Shown here piece after piece: positions 38,301-51,447 of a stretch of DNA of 64,000 nt (the stretch's first letter is position 1; the number at the start of each line of letters is the position of its first letter). The stretch lies in NCBI RefSeq assembly GCF_963259705.1, contig NC_081853.1, positions 744,001-808,000 of the forward strand. Direction: 5' to 3'. The stretch comes from Myotis daubentonii (taxonomy: Eukaryota; Chordata; Mammalia; Chiroptera; Vespertilionidae). The translations under genes were made by a program, and so were the position numbers. Below the pieces are notes generated by a model. That model was not told the origin of the DNA, did not search any database, and saw only the letters and a program-made list of their open reading frames with translations.

Positions 38301-41085
38301 GTAAACATGAACTCTTAATATTTCAAAGCACAGTCCCGTGAAAACGCCACCGGAAGTACCCAGAGACGTAAATATTACCAGTATTTCCGTCTTTTCACAG
38401 CTTTCCACTGGAAACCTCCCTGATTGAATAAGACAGTAAATTTAGTAAGAACCTCTTTACGTGTACTTGAGGTGTTTCTTACACGTTCTTAATCATTTCT
38501 GGGAACTATCATTGTGTATTTTAACAGTTTTACCAAAATTAGACAGTTTGCTTAGAAGTATTTACCGGAATCGTCACCATTTTAACTGATTCACACAAAA
38601 AAACGCCAAAGCCAATCCTCCTTAATGGTAAAAATCAACACTATTCTCATCATTCCAAGGCTTTAGACACCAATTCTGAGCTCTGTAAGCATGAACTCTT
38701 AATATTTCAAAGCACAGTCCCGTGAAAACGCCACCGGAAGTACCGGGAGACGTAAATATTACCAGTATTTCCGTCTTTTCACAGCTTTCCACTGGAAACC
38801 TCCCTTATTGAATAAGACAGTAAATTTAGTAAGAACCTATTTACGTGTACTTGAGGTGTTTCTTACACGTTCTTAATCATTTCTGGGAACTATCATTGTG
38901 TATTTTAACAGTTTTACCAAAATTAGACAGTTTGCTTAGAAGTATTTACCGGAATCGTCACCATTTTAACTGATTCACACAAAAAAACGCCGAAGCCAAT
39001 CCTCCTTAATTGTTAACAGAAACACTATCTCGTCATTCCAAGGCTTTAGACACCAATTCTGAGCTCTGTAAGCATGAACTCTTAATATTTCAAAGCACAG
39101 TCCCGTGAAAACGCCACCGGAAGTACCGGGAGACGTAAATATTACCAGTATTTCCGTCTTTTCACAGCTTTCCACTGGAAAACTCCCTGATTGAATAAGA
39201 CAGTAAATTTAGTAAGAACCTATTTACGTGTACTTGAGGTGTTTCTTACACGTTTTTAATCATTTCTGGGAACTATCATTGTGTATTTTAACAGTTTTAC
39301 CAAAATTAGACAGTTTGCTTAGAAGAATTTACCGGAATCATCACCATTTTAACTCATTCACACAAAAAAACGCCAAAGCCAATCCTCCTTAATTGTAAAC
39401 AGAAACACTATTCTCGTCATTCCAAGGCTTTAGACACCAATTCTGAGCTCTGTAAGCATGAACTCTTAATATTTCAAAGCACCGTCCCGTGAAAACGCCA
39501 CCGGAAGTACCCGGAGACGTAAATATTACCAGTATTTGCGTCATTTCACAGCTTTCCCCTGTTAACCTCCGTGATAGAATACGACAGTAAATGTAGTAAG
39601 AATCTATTTACTTGTACTTGAGGTGTTTCTTACACGTTCTTAATCATTTCTGGGAACTATCATTGTGTATTTTAACAGTTTTACCAAAATTAGACAGTTT
39701 GCTTAGAAGTATTTACCGGAATCATCACCATTTTAACTCATTCACACAAAAAAACGCCAAAGCCAATCCTCCTTAATTGTTAACAGAAACACTATTCTCA
39801 TCATTCCAAGGCTTTAGACACCAATTCTGAGCTCTGTAAGCATGAACTCTTAATATTTCAAAGCACAGTCCCGTGAAAACGCCACCGGAAGTACCGGGAG
39901 ACGTAAATATTACCAGTATTTCCGTCTTTTCACAGCTTTCCACTGGAAACCTCCCTGATTGAATAAGACAGTAAATTTAGTAAGAACCTATTTACGTGTA
40001 CTTGAGGTGTTTCTTACACGTTCTTAATCATTTCTGGGAACTATCATTGTGTATTTTAACAGTTTTACCAAAATTAGACAGTTTGCTTAGAAGTATTTAC
40101 CGGAATCGTCACCATTTTAACTGATTCACACAAAAAAACGCCAAAGCCAATCCTCCTTAATTGTTAACAGAAACACTATTCTCATCATTCCAAGGCTTTA
40201 GACACCAATTCTGAGCTCTGTAAGCATGAACTCTTAATATTTCAAAGCACAGTCCCGTGAAAACGCCACCGGAAGTACCCAGAGACGTAAATATTACCAG
40301 TATTTCCGTCTTTTCACAGCTTTCCACTGGAAACCTCCCTGATTGAATAAGACAGTAAATTTAGTAAGAACCTCTTTACGTGTACTTGAGGTGTTTCTTA
40401 CACGTTCTTAATCATTTCTGGGAACTATCATTGTGTATTTTAACAGTTTTACCAAAATTAGACAGTTTGCTTAGAAGTATTTACCGGAATCGTCACCATT
40501 TTAACTGATTCACACAAAAAAACGCCAAAGCCAATCCTCCTTAATTGTAAACAGAAACACTATTCTCATCATTCCCAGGCTTTAGACACCAATTCTGAGC
40601 TCTGTAAGCATGAACTCTTAATATTTCAAAGCACAGTCCCGTGAAAACGCCACCGGAAGTACCGGGAGACGTAAATATTACCAGTATTTCCTTCTTTTCA
40701 CAGCTTTCCACTGGAAACCTCCCTTATTGAATAAGACAGTAAATTTAGTAAGAACCTATTTACGTGTACTTGAGGTGTTTCTTACACGTTCTTAATCATT
40801 TCTGGGAACTATCATTGTGTATTTTAACAGTTTTACCAAAATTAGACAGTTTGCTTAGAAGTATTTACCGGAATTGTCACCATTTTAACTGATTCACACA
40901 AAAAAACGCCGAAGCCAATCCTCCTTAATTGTTAACAGAAACACTATTCTCGTCATTCCAAGGCTTTAGACACCAATTCTGAGCTCTGTAAACATGAACT
41001 CTTAATATTTCAAAGCACAGTCCCGTGAAAACGCCACCGGAAGTACCCAGAGACGTAAATATTACCAGTATTTCCGTCTTTTCAC
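35327..41085 (+). repeat. Shuffled derivative of the 11-unit repeat (15 units)
   Basis: Class order is K-N-X-N-L-L-K-L, then D-L-K-N-D-D-L. After K and part of N the sequence jumps near 35826 to the TTGTATATT and TTTCTAAGTAC markers. These sit six units further on in the parent repeat (shift 2304 bp from 33522), so a six-unit deletion is inferred. The unit starting 38782 has lost one T (ACTATCTCG near 39026) and is 383 bp. Two adjacent L units (36863, 37247) indicate another exchange. Confidence 0.8.
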
Positions 41086-42619
41086 AGCTTTCCACTGGAA
41101 ACCTCCCTGATTGAATAAGACAGTAAATTTAGTAAGAACCTATTTACGTGTACTTGAGGTGTTTCTTACACGTTCTTAATCATTTCTGGGAACTATCATT
41201 GTGTATTTTAACAGTTTTACCAAAATTAGACAGTTTGCTTAGAAGTATTTACCGGAATCGTCACAATTTTAACTGATTCACACAAAAAAAGGCCAAAGCC
41301 AATCCTCCTTAATGGTAAAAATCAACACTATTCTCGTCATTCCAAGGCTTTAGACACCAATTCTGAGCTCTGTAAGCATGAACTCTTAATATTTCAAAGC
41401 ACAGTCCCGTGAAAACGCCACCGGAAGTACCCAGAGACGTAAATATTACCAGTATTTCCGTCTTTTCACAGCTTTCCACTGGAAAACTCCCTGATTGAAT
41501 AAGACAGTAAATTTAGTAAGAACCTATTTACGTGTACTTGAGGTGTTTCTTACACGTTCTTAATCATTTCTGGGAACTATCATTGTGTATTTTAAGTTTT
41601 ACCAAAATTAGACAGTTTGCTTAGAAGTATTTACCAGAATCGTCACCATTTTAACTGATTCACTCAAAAAAACGCCAAAGCCAATCCTCCTTAATTGTAA
41701 ACAGAAACACTATTCTCATCATTCCAAGGCTTTAGACACCAATTCTGAGCTCTGTAAGCATGAACTCTTAATATTTCAAAGCACAGTCCCGTGAAAACGC
41801 CACCGGAAGTACCGGGAGACGTAAATATTACCAGTATTTCCTTCTTTTCACAGCTTTCCACTGGAAACCTCCCTTATTGAATAAGACAGTAAATTTAGTA
41901 AGAACCTATTTACGTGTACTTGAGGTGTTTCTTACACGTTCTTAATCATTTCTGGGAACTATCATTGTGTATTTTAACAGTTTTACCAAAATTAGACAGT
42001 TTGCTTGGAAGTATTTACCGGAATCGTCACCATTTTAACTGATTCACACAAAAAAACGCCAAAGCCAATCCTCCTTAATTGTAAACAGAAACACTATTCT
42101 CGTCATTCCAAGGCTTTAGACACCAATTCTGAGCTCTGTAAGCATGAACTCTTAATATTTCAAAGCACCGTCCCGTGAAAACGCCACCGGAAGTACCCGG
42201 AGACGTAAATATTACCAGTATTTGCGTCATTTCACAGTTTTCCCCTGTTAACCTCCGTGATAGAATACGACAGTAAATGTAGTAAGAATCTATTTACTTG
42301 TACTTGAGGTGTTTCTTACACGTTCTTAATCATTTCTGGGAACTATCATTGTGTATTTTAACAGTTTTACCAAAATTAGACAGTTTGCTTAGAAGAATTT
42401 ACCGGAATCGTCACCATTTTAACTGATTCACACAAAAAAACGCCAAAGCCAATCCTCCTTAATTGTTAACAGAAACACTATTCTCGTCATTCCAAGGCTT
42501 TAGACACCAATTCTGAGCTCTGTAAGCATGAACTCTTAATATTTCAAAGCACAGTCCCATGAAAACGCCACCGGAAGTACCGGGAGACGTAAATATTACC
42601 AGTATTTCCGTCTTTTCAC
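41086..42619 (+). repeat. Deletion cassette 1: D*-Kdel-L-N (1534 bp)
   Basis: The D* unit carries three rare changes together: GTCACAATTTT (41262), AAAGGCCAAAG (41289) and TAATGGTAAAAATC (41312). The next unit (41470-41851) is the 382-bp Kdel unit with TTTTAAGTTTT in place of TTTTAACAGTTTT, plus ACCAGAATCG and TCACTCAAAA. The L that follows has GCTTGGAAG (42003), and the N has CAGTTTTCCCC (42236). The cassette is the best internal marker for following expansion in this half of the array. Confidence 0.92.
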
Positions 42620-45600
42620 AGCTTTCCACTGGAAACCTCCCTGATTGAATAAGACAGTAAATTTAGTAAGAACCTCTTTACGTGTACTTGAGGTGTTTCT
42701 TACACGTTCTTAATCATTTCTGGGAACTATCATTGTGTATTTTAACAGTTTTACCAAAATTAGACAGTTTGCTTAGAAGTATTTACCGGAATCGTCACCA
42801 TTTTAACTGATTCACACAAAAAAACGCCAAAGCCAATCCTCCTTAATTGTAAACAGAAACACTATTCTCATCATTCCCAGGCTTTAGACACCAATTCTGA
42901 GCTCTGAAAGCATGAACTCTTAATATTTCAAAGCACAGTCCCGTGAAAACGCCACCGGAAGTACCGGGAGACGTAAATATTACCAGTATTTCCTTCTTTT
43001 CACAGCTTTCCACTGGAAACCTCCCTTATTGAATAAGACAGTAAATTTAGTAAGAACCTATTTACGTGTACTTGAGGTGTTTCTTACACGTTCTTAATCA
43101 TTTCTGGGAACTATCATTGTGTATTTTAACAGTTTTACCAAAATTAGACAGTTTGCTTAGAAGTATTTACCGGAATCGTCACCATTTTAACTGATTCACA
43201 CAAAAAAACGCCGAAGCCAATCCTCCTTAATTGTTAACAGAAACACTATTCTCGTCATTCCAAGGCTTTAGACACCAATTCTGAGCTCTGTAAACATGAA
43301 CTCTTAATATTTCAAAGCACAGTCCCGTGAAAACGCCACCGGAAGTACCCAGAGACGTAAATATTACCAGTATTTCCGTCTTTTCACAGCTTTCCACTGG
43401 AAACCTCCCTGATTGAATAAGACAGTAAATTTAGTAAGAACCTCTTTACGTGTACTTGAGGTGTTTCTTACACGTTCTTAATCATTTCTGGGAACTATCA
43501 TTGTGTATTTTAACAGTTTTACCAAAATTAGACAGTTTGCTTAGAAGTATTTACCGGAATCGTCACCATTTTAACTGATTCACACAAAAAAACGCCAAAG
43601 CCAATCCTCCTTAATGGTAAAAATCAACACTATTCTCATCATTCAAAGGCTTTAGACACCAATTCTGAGCTCTGTAAGCATGAACTCTTAATATTTCAAA
43701 GCACCGTCCCGTGAAAACGCCACCGGAAGTACCCGGAGACGTAAATATTACCAGTATTTGCGTCATTTCACAGTTTTCCCCTGTTAACCTCCGTGATAGA
43801 ATACGACAGTAAATGTAGTAAGAATCTATTTACTTGTACTTGAGGTGTTTCTTACACGTTCTTAATCATTTCTGGGAACTATCATTGTGTATTTTAACAG
43901 TTTTACCAAAATTAGACAGTTTGCTTAGAAGAATTTACCGGAATCGTCACCATTTTAACTGATTCACACAAAAAAACGCCAAAGCCAATCCTCCTTAATT
44001 GTTAACAGAAACACTATTCTCGTCATTCCAAGGCTTTAGACACCAATTCTGAGCTCTGTAAGCATGAACTCTTAATATTTCAAAGCACAGTCCCGTGAAA
44101 ACGCCACCGGAAGTACCGGGAGACGTAAATATTACCAGTATTTCCGTCTTTTCACAGCTTTCCACTGGAAACCTCCCTGATTGAATAAGACAGTAAATTT
44201 AGTAAGAACCTCTTTACGTGTACTTGAGGTGTTTCTTACACGTTCTTAATCATTTCTGGGAACTATCATTGTGTATTTTAACAGTTTTACCTAAATTAGA
44301 CAGTTTGCTTAGAAGTATTTACCGGAATCGTCACCATTTTAACTGATTCACACAAAAAAACGCCAAAGCCAATCCTCCTTAATTGTAAACAGAAACACTA
44401 TTCTCATCATTCCAAGGCTTTAGACACCAATTCTGAGCTCTGTAAGCATGAACTCTTAATATTTCAAAGCACAGTCCCGTGAAAACGCCACCGGAAGTAC
44501 CGGGAGACGTAAATATTACCAGTATTTCCTTCTTTTCACAGCTTTCCACTGGAAACCTCCCTTATTGAATAAGACAGTAAATTTAGTAAGAACCTATTTA
44601 CGTGTACTTGAGGTGTTTCTTACACGTTCTTAATCATTTCTGGGAACTATCATTGTGTATTTTAACAGTTTTACCAAAACTAGACAGTTTGCTTAGAAGT
44701 ATTTACCGGAATCGTCACCATTTTAACTGATTCACACAAAAAAACGCCGAAGCCAATCCTCCTTAATTGTTAACAGAAACACTATTCTCGTCATTCCAAG
44801 GCTTTAGACACCAATTCTGAGCTCTGTAAGCATGAACTCTTAATATTTCAAAGCACAGTCCCGTGAAAACGCCACCGGAAGTACCCAGAGACGTAAATAT
44901 TACCAGTATTTCCGTCTTTTCACAGCTTTCCACTGGAAAACTCCCTGATTGAATAAGACAGTAAATTTAGTAAGAATCTATTTACTTGTACTTGAGGTGT
45001 TTCTTACACGTTCTTAATCATTTCTGGGAACTATCATTGTGTATTTTAACAGTTTTACCAAAATTAGACAGTTTGCTTAGAAGTATTTACCGGAATCGTC
45101 ACCATTTTAACTGATTCACACAAAAAAACGCCAAAGCCAATCCTCCTTAATTGTTAACAGAAACACTATTCTCATCATTCCAAGGCTTTAGACACCAATT
45201 CTGAGCTCTGTAAGCATGAACTCTTAATATTTCAAAGCACAGTCCCGTGAAAACGCCACCGGAAGTACCGGGAGACGTAAATATTACCAGTATTTCCGTC
45301 TTTTCACAGCTTTCCACTGGAAACCTCCCTGATTGAATAAGACAGTAAATTTAGTAAGAACCTATTTACGTGTACTTGAGGTGTTTCTTACACGTTCTTA
45401 ATCATTTCTGGGAACTATCATTGTGTATTTTAACAGTTTTACCAAAATTAGACAGTTTGCTTAGAAGTATTTACCGGAATCGTCACCATTTTAACTGATT
45501 CACACAAAAAAACGCCAAAGCCAATCCTCCTTAATTGTTAACAGAAACACTATTCTCATCATTCCAAGGCTTTAGACACCAATTCTGAGCTCTGTAAGCA

Positions 45601-46075
45601 TGAACTCTTAATATTTCAAAGCACAGTCCCGTGAAAACGCCACCGGAAGTACCGGGAGACGTAAATATTACCAGTATTTCCTTCTTTTCACAGCTTTCCA
45701 CTGGAAACCTCCCTTATTGAATAAGACAGTAAATTTAGTAAGAACCTATTTACGTGTACTTGAGGTGTTTCTTACACGTTCTTAATCATTTCTGGGAACT
45801 ATCATTGTGTATTTTAACAGTTTTACCAAAATTAGACAGTTTGCTTAGAAGTATTTACCGGAATTGTCACCATTTTAACTGATTCACACAAAAAAACGCC
45901 GAAGCCAATCCTCCTTAATTGTTAACAGAAACACTATTCTCGTCATTCCAAGGCTTTAGACACCAATTCTGAGCTCTGTAAACATGAACTCTTAATATTT
46001 CAAAGCACAGTCCCGTGAAAACGCCACCGGAAGTACCCAGAGACGTAAATATTACCAGTATTTCCGTCTTTTCAC
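42620..46075 (+). repeat. Nine-unit spacer between cassettes 1 and 2 (D-L-D-N-D-L-K-D-L)
   Basis: These are ordinary B-type units plus one N. The K unit at 44924 is chimeric: it has the K head (GGAAAACTCC), but from about phase 52 it continues as A-type (GAATCTATTTACTTG near 44976) instead of GAACCTATTTACGTG. Single private changes include CTCTGAAAGC near 42903 and CCCATGAAA near 42557. Confidence 0.8.
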
Positions 46076-47609
46076 AGCTTTCCACTGGAAACCTCCCTGA
46101 TTGAATAAGACAGTAAATTTAGTAAGAACCTATTTACGTGTACTTGAGGTGTTTCTTACACGTTCTTAATCATTTCTGGGAACTATCATTGTGTATTTTA
46201 ACAGTTTTACCAAAATTAGACAGTTTGCTTAGAAGTATTTACCGGAATCGTCACAATTTTAACTGATTCACACAAAAAAAGGCCAAAGCCAATCCTCCTT
46301 AATGGTAAAAATCAACACTATTCTCGTCATTCCAAGGCTTTAGACACCAATTCTGAGCTCTGTAAGCATGAACTCTTAATATTTCAAAGCACAGTCCCGT
46401 GAAAACGCCACCGGAAGTACCCAGAGACGTAAATATTACCAGTATTTCCGTCTTTTCACAGCTTTCCACTGGAAAACTCCCTGATTGAATAAGACAGTAA
46501 ATTTAGTAAGAACCTATTTACGTGTACTTGAGGTGTTTCTTACACGTTCTTAATCATTTCTGGGAACTATCATTGTGTATTTTAAGTTTTACCAAAATTA
46601 GACAGTTTGCTTAGAAGTATTTACCAGAATCGTCACCATTTTAACTGATTCACTCAAAAAAACGCCAAAGCCAATCCTCCTTAATTGTAAACAGAAACAC
46701 TATTCTCATCATTCCAAGGCTTTAGACACCAATTCTGAGCTCTGTAAGCATGAACTCTTAATATTTCAAAGCACAGTCCCGTGAAAACGCCACCGGAAGT
46801 ACCGGGAGACGTAAATATTACCAGTATTTCCTTCTTTTCACAGCTTTCCACTGGAAACCTCCCTTATTGAATAAGACAGTAAATTTAGTAAGAACCTATT
46901 TACGTGTACTTGAGGTGTTTCTTACACGTTCTTAATCATTTCTGGGAACTATCATTGTGTATTTTAACAGTTTTACCAAAATTAGACAGTTTGCTTGGAA
47001 GTATTTACCGGAATCGTCACCATTTTAACTGATTCACACAAAAAAACGCCAAAGCCAATCCTCCTTAATTGTAAACAGAAACACTATTCTCGTCATTCCA
47101 AGGCTTTAGACACCAATTCTGAGCTCTGTAAGCATGAACTCTTAATATTTCAAAGCACCGTCCCGTGAAAACGCCACCGGAAGTACCCGGAGACGTAAAT
47201 ATTACCAGTATTTGCGTCATTTCACAGTTTTCCCCTGTTAACCTCCGTGATAGAATACGACAGTAAATGTAGTAAGAATCTATTTACTTGTACTTGAGGT
47301 GTTTCTTACACGTTCTTAATCATTTCTGGGAACTATCATTGTGTATTTTAACAGTTTTACCAAAATTAGACAGTTTGCTTAGAAGAATTTACCGGAATCG
47401 TCACCATTTTAACTGATTCACACAAAAAAACGCCAAAGCCAATCCTCCTTAATTGTTAACAGAAACACTATTCTCGTCATTCCAAGGCTTTAGACACCAA
47501 TTCTGAGCTCTTTAAGCATGAACTCTTAATATTTCAAAGCACAGTCCCGTGAAAACGCCACGGGAAGTACCCGGAGTTGTAAATATTACCAGTATTTCCG
47601 TCTTTTCAC
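46076..47609 (+). repeat. Deletion cassette 2: D*-Kdel-L-N
   Basis: This copy lies 4990 bp (13 units minus the 2-bp deletion) after cassette 1, with the same D* triple and the Kdel unit at 46460-46841. The preceding L at 45692 carries GGAATTGTC, as does the L before cassette 1 (40871 and 45861), so the duplicated tract extends at least one unit upstream of the cassette. Confidence 0.92.
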
Positions 47610-47993
47610 AGCTTTCCACTGGAAACCTCCCTGATTGAATAAGACAGTAAATTTAGTAAGAACCTCTTTACGTGTACTTGAGGTGTTTCTTACACGTTCT
47701 TAATCATTTCTGGGAACTATCATTGTGTATTTTAACAGTTTTACCAAAATTAGACAGTTTGCTTAGAAGTATTTACCGGAATCGTCACCATTTTAACTGA
47801 TTCACACAAAAAAACGCCAAAGCCAATCCTCCTTAATTGTAAACAGAAACACTATTCTCATCATTCCAAGGCTTTAGACACCAATTCTGAGCTCTGTAAG
47901 CATGAACTCTTAATATTTCAAAGCACAGTCCCGTGAAAACGCCACCGGAAGTACCGGGAGACGTAAATATTACCAGTATTTCCTTCTTTTCAC

Positions 47994-50900
47994 AGCTTTC
48001 CACTGGAAACCTCCCTTATTGAATAAGACAGTAAATTTAGTAAGAACCTATTTACGTGTACTTGAGGTGTTTCTTACACGTTCTTAATCATTTCTGGGAA
48101 CTATCATTGTGTATTTTAACAGTTTTACCAAAATTAGACAGTTTGCTTGGAAGTATTTACCGGAATCGTCACCATTTTAACTGATTCACACAAAAAAACG
48201 CCAAAGCCAATCCTCCTTAATTGTAAACAGAAACACTATTCTCGTCATTCCAAGGCTTTAGACACCAATTCTGAGCTCTGTAAGCATGAACTCTTAATAT
48301 TTCAAAGCACCGTCCCGTGAAAACGCCACCGGAAGTACCCGGAGACGTAAATATTACCAGTATTTGCGTCATTTCACAGTTTTCCCCTGTTAACCTCCGT
48401 GATAGAATACGACAGTAAATGTAGTAAGAATCTATTTACTTGTACTTGAGGTGTTTCTTACACGTTCTTAATCATTTCTGGGAACTATCATTGTGTATTT
48501 TAACAGTTTTACCAAAATTAGACAGTTTGCTTAGAAGAATATACCGGAATCGTCACCATTTTAACTGATTCACACAAAAAAACGCCAAAGCCAATCCTCC
48601 TTAATTGTTAACAGAAACACTATTCTCGTCATTCCAAGGCTTTAGACACCAATTCTGAGCTCTGTAAGCATGAACTCTTAATATTTCAAAGCACAGTCCC
48701 GTGAAAACGCCACCGGAAGTACCGGGAGACGTAAATATTACCAGTATTTCCGTCTTTTCACAGCTTTCCACTGGAAACCTCCCTGATTGAATAAGACAGT
48801 AAATTTAGTAAGAACCTCTTTACGTGTACTTGAGGTGTTTCTTACACGTTCTTAATCATTTCTGGGAACTATCATTGTGTATTTTAACAGTTTTACCAAA
48901 ATTAGACAGTTTGCTTAGAAGTATTTACCGGAATCGTCACCATTTTAACTGATTCACACAAAAAAACGCCAAAGCCAATCCTCCTTAATTGTAAACAGAA
49001 ACACTATTCTCATCATTCCAAGGCTTTAGACACCAATTCTGAGCTCTGTAAGCATGAACTCTTAATATTTCAAAGCACAGTCCCGTGAAAACGCCACCGG
49101 AAGTACCGGGAGACGTAAATATTACCAGTATTTCCTTCTTTTCACAGCTTTCCACTGGAAACCTCCCTTATTGAATAAGACAGTAAATTTAGTAAGAACC
49201 TATTTACGTGTACTTGAGGTGTTTCTTACACGTTCTTAATCATTTCTGGGAACTATCATTGTGTATTTTAACAGTTTTACCAAAATTAGACAGTTTGCTT
49301 GGAAGTATTTACCGGAATCGTCACCATTTTAACTGATTCACACAAAAAAACGCCAAAGCCAATCCTCCTTAATTGTAAACAGAAACACTATTCTCGTCAT
49401 TCCAAGGCTTTAGACACCAATTCTGAGCTCTGTAAGCATGAACTCTTAATATTTCAAAGCACCGTCCCGTGAAAACGCCACCGGAAGTACCCGGAGACGT
49501 AAATATTACCAGTATTTGCGTCATTTCACAGTTTTCCCCTGTTAACCTCCGTGATAGAATACGACAGTAAATGTAGTAAGAATCTATTTACTTGTACTTG
49601 AGGTGTTTCTTACACGTTCTTAATCATTTCTGGGAACTATCATTGTGTATTTTAACAGTTTTACCAAAATTAGACAGTTTGCTTAGAAGAATTTACCGGA
49701 ATCGTCACCATTTTAACTGATTCACACAAAAAAACGCCAAAGCCAATCCTCCTTAATTGTTAACAGAAACACTATTCTCGTCATTCCAAGGCTTTAGACA
49801 CCAATTCTGAGCTCTGTAAACATGAACTCTTAATATTTCAAAGCACAGTCCCGTGAAAACGCCACCGGAAGTACCCAGAGACGTAAATATTACCAGTATT
49901 TCCGTCTTTTCACAGCTTTCCACTGGAAACCTCCCTGATTGAATAAGACAGTAAATTTAGTAAGAACCTATTTACGTGTACTTGAGGTGTTTCTTACACG
50001 TTCTTAATCATTTCTGGGAACTATCATTGTGTATTTTAACAGTTTTACCAAAATTAGACAGTTTGCTTAGAAGTATTTACCGGAATCGTCACAATTTTAA
50101 CTGATTCACACAAAAAAAGGCCAAAGCCAATCCTCCTTAATGGTAAAAATCAACACTATTCTCGTCATTCCAAGGCTTTAGACACCAATTCTGAGCTCTG
50201 TAAGCATGAACTCTTAATATTTCAAAGCACAGTCCCGTGAAAACGCCACCGGAAGTACCCAGAGACGTAAATATTACCAGTATTTCCGTCTTTTCACAGC
50301 TTTCCACTGGAAAACTCCCTGATTGAATAAGACAGTAAATTTAGTAAGAACCTATTTACGTGTACTTGAGGTGTTTCTTACACGTTCTTAATCATTTCTG
50401 GGAACTATCATTGTGTATTTTAAGTTTTACCAAAATTAGACAGTTTGCTTAGAAGTATTTACCAGAATCGTCACCATTTTAACTGATTCACTCAAAAAAA
50501 CGCCAAAGCCAATCCTCCTTAATTGTAAACAGAAACACTATTCTCATCATTCCAAGGCTTTAGACACCAATTCTGAGCTCTGTAAGCATGAACTCTTAAT
50601 ATTTCAAAGCACAGTCCCGTGAAAACGCCACCGGAAGTACCGGGAGACGTAAATATTACCAGTATTTCCTTCTTTTCACAGCTTTCCACTGGAAACCTCC
50701 CTTATTGAATAAGACAGTAAATTTAGTAAGAACCTATTTACGTGTACTTGAGGTGTTTCTTACACGTTCTTAATCATTTCTGGGAACTATCATTGTGTAT
50801 TTTAACAGTTTTACCAAAATTAGACAGTTTGCTTGGAAGTATTTACCGGAATCGTCACCATTTTAACTGATTCACACAAAAAAACGCCAAAGCCAATCCT

Positions 50901-51063
50901 CCTTAATTGTAAACAGAAACACTATTCTCGTCATTCCAAGGCTTTAGACACCAATTCTGAGCTCTGTAAGCATGAACTCTTAATATTTCAAAGCACCGTC
51001 CCGTGAAAACGCCACCGGAAGTACCCGGAGACGTAAATATTACCAGTATTTGCGTCATTTCAC
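47994..51063 (+). repeat. L-N-D three-unit (1152-bp) pattern
   Basis: Starts are 47994 (L), 48378 (N), 48762 (D), 49146 (L), 49530 (N) and 49914 (D*). GCTTGGAAG in the two L units is 1152 bp apart. The third D is the D* that opens cassette 3. The pattern is nested inside the 3070-bp duplication. Confidence 0.75.
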
Positions 51064-51211
51064 AGTTTTCCCCTGTTAACCTCCGTGATAGAATACGACA
51101 GTAAATGTAGTAAGAATCTATTTACTTGTACTTGAGGTGTTTCTTACACGTTCTTAATCATTTCTGGGAACTATCATTGTGTATTTTAACAGTTTTACCA
51201 AAATTAGACAG
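48142..51211 (+). repeat. Eight-unit (3070-bp) tandem duplication, copy 1
   Basis: This tract runs from within the L at 47994 to within the N at 51064. It includes a unit with the unique change GAATATACCGG (48538) and cassette 3. The downstream copy lies 3070 bp later. I read several consecutive lines (48541-48840 against 51611-51910) and found them identical. Confidence 0.9.
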
Positions 51212-51447
51212 TTTGCTTGGAAGTATTTACCGGAATCGTCACCATTTTAACTGATTCACACAAAAAAACGCCAAAGCCAATCCTCCTTAATTGTAAACAG
51301 AAACACTATTCTCGTCATTCCAAGGCTTTAGACACCAATTCTGAGCTCTGTAAGCATGAACTCTTAATATTTCAAAGCACCGTCCCGTGAAAACGCCACC
51401 GGAAGTACCCGGAGACGTAAATATTACCAGTATTTGCGTCATTTCAC
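49914..51447 (+). repeat. Deletion cassette 3: D*-Kdel-L-N, ending in a chimeric N
   Basis: The Kdel unit is 50298-50679, ten units after cassette 2. The N at 51064-51447 is chimeric. It starts with CCCCTGTTAACC, but near 51212 it switches to the GCTTGGAAGTAT of an L unit instead of the usual N sequence GCTTAGAAGAAT. It is then followed directly by another N. This marks the junction of a 3070-bp tandem duplication. Confidence 0.92.
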
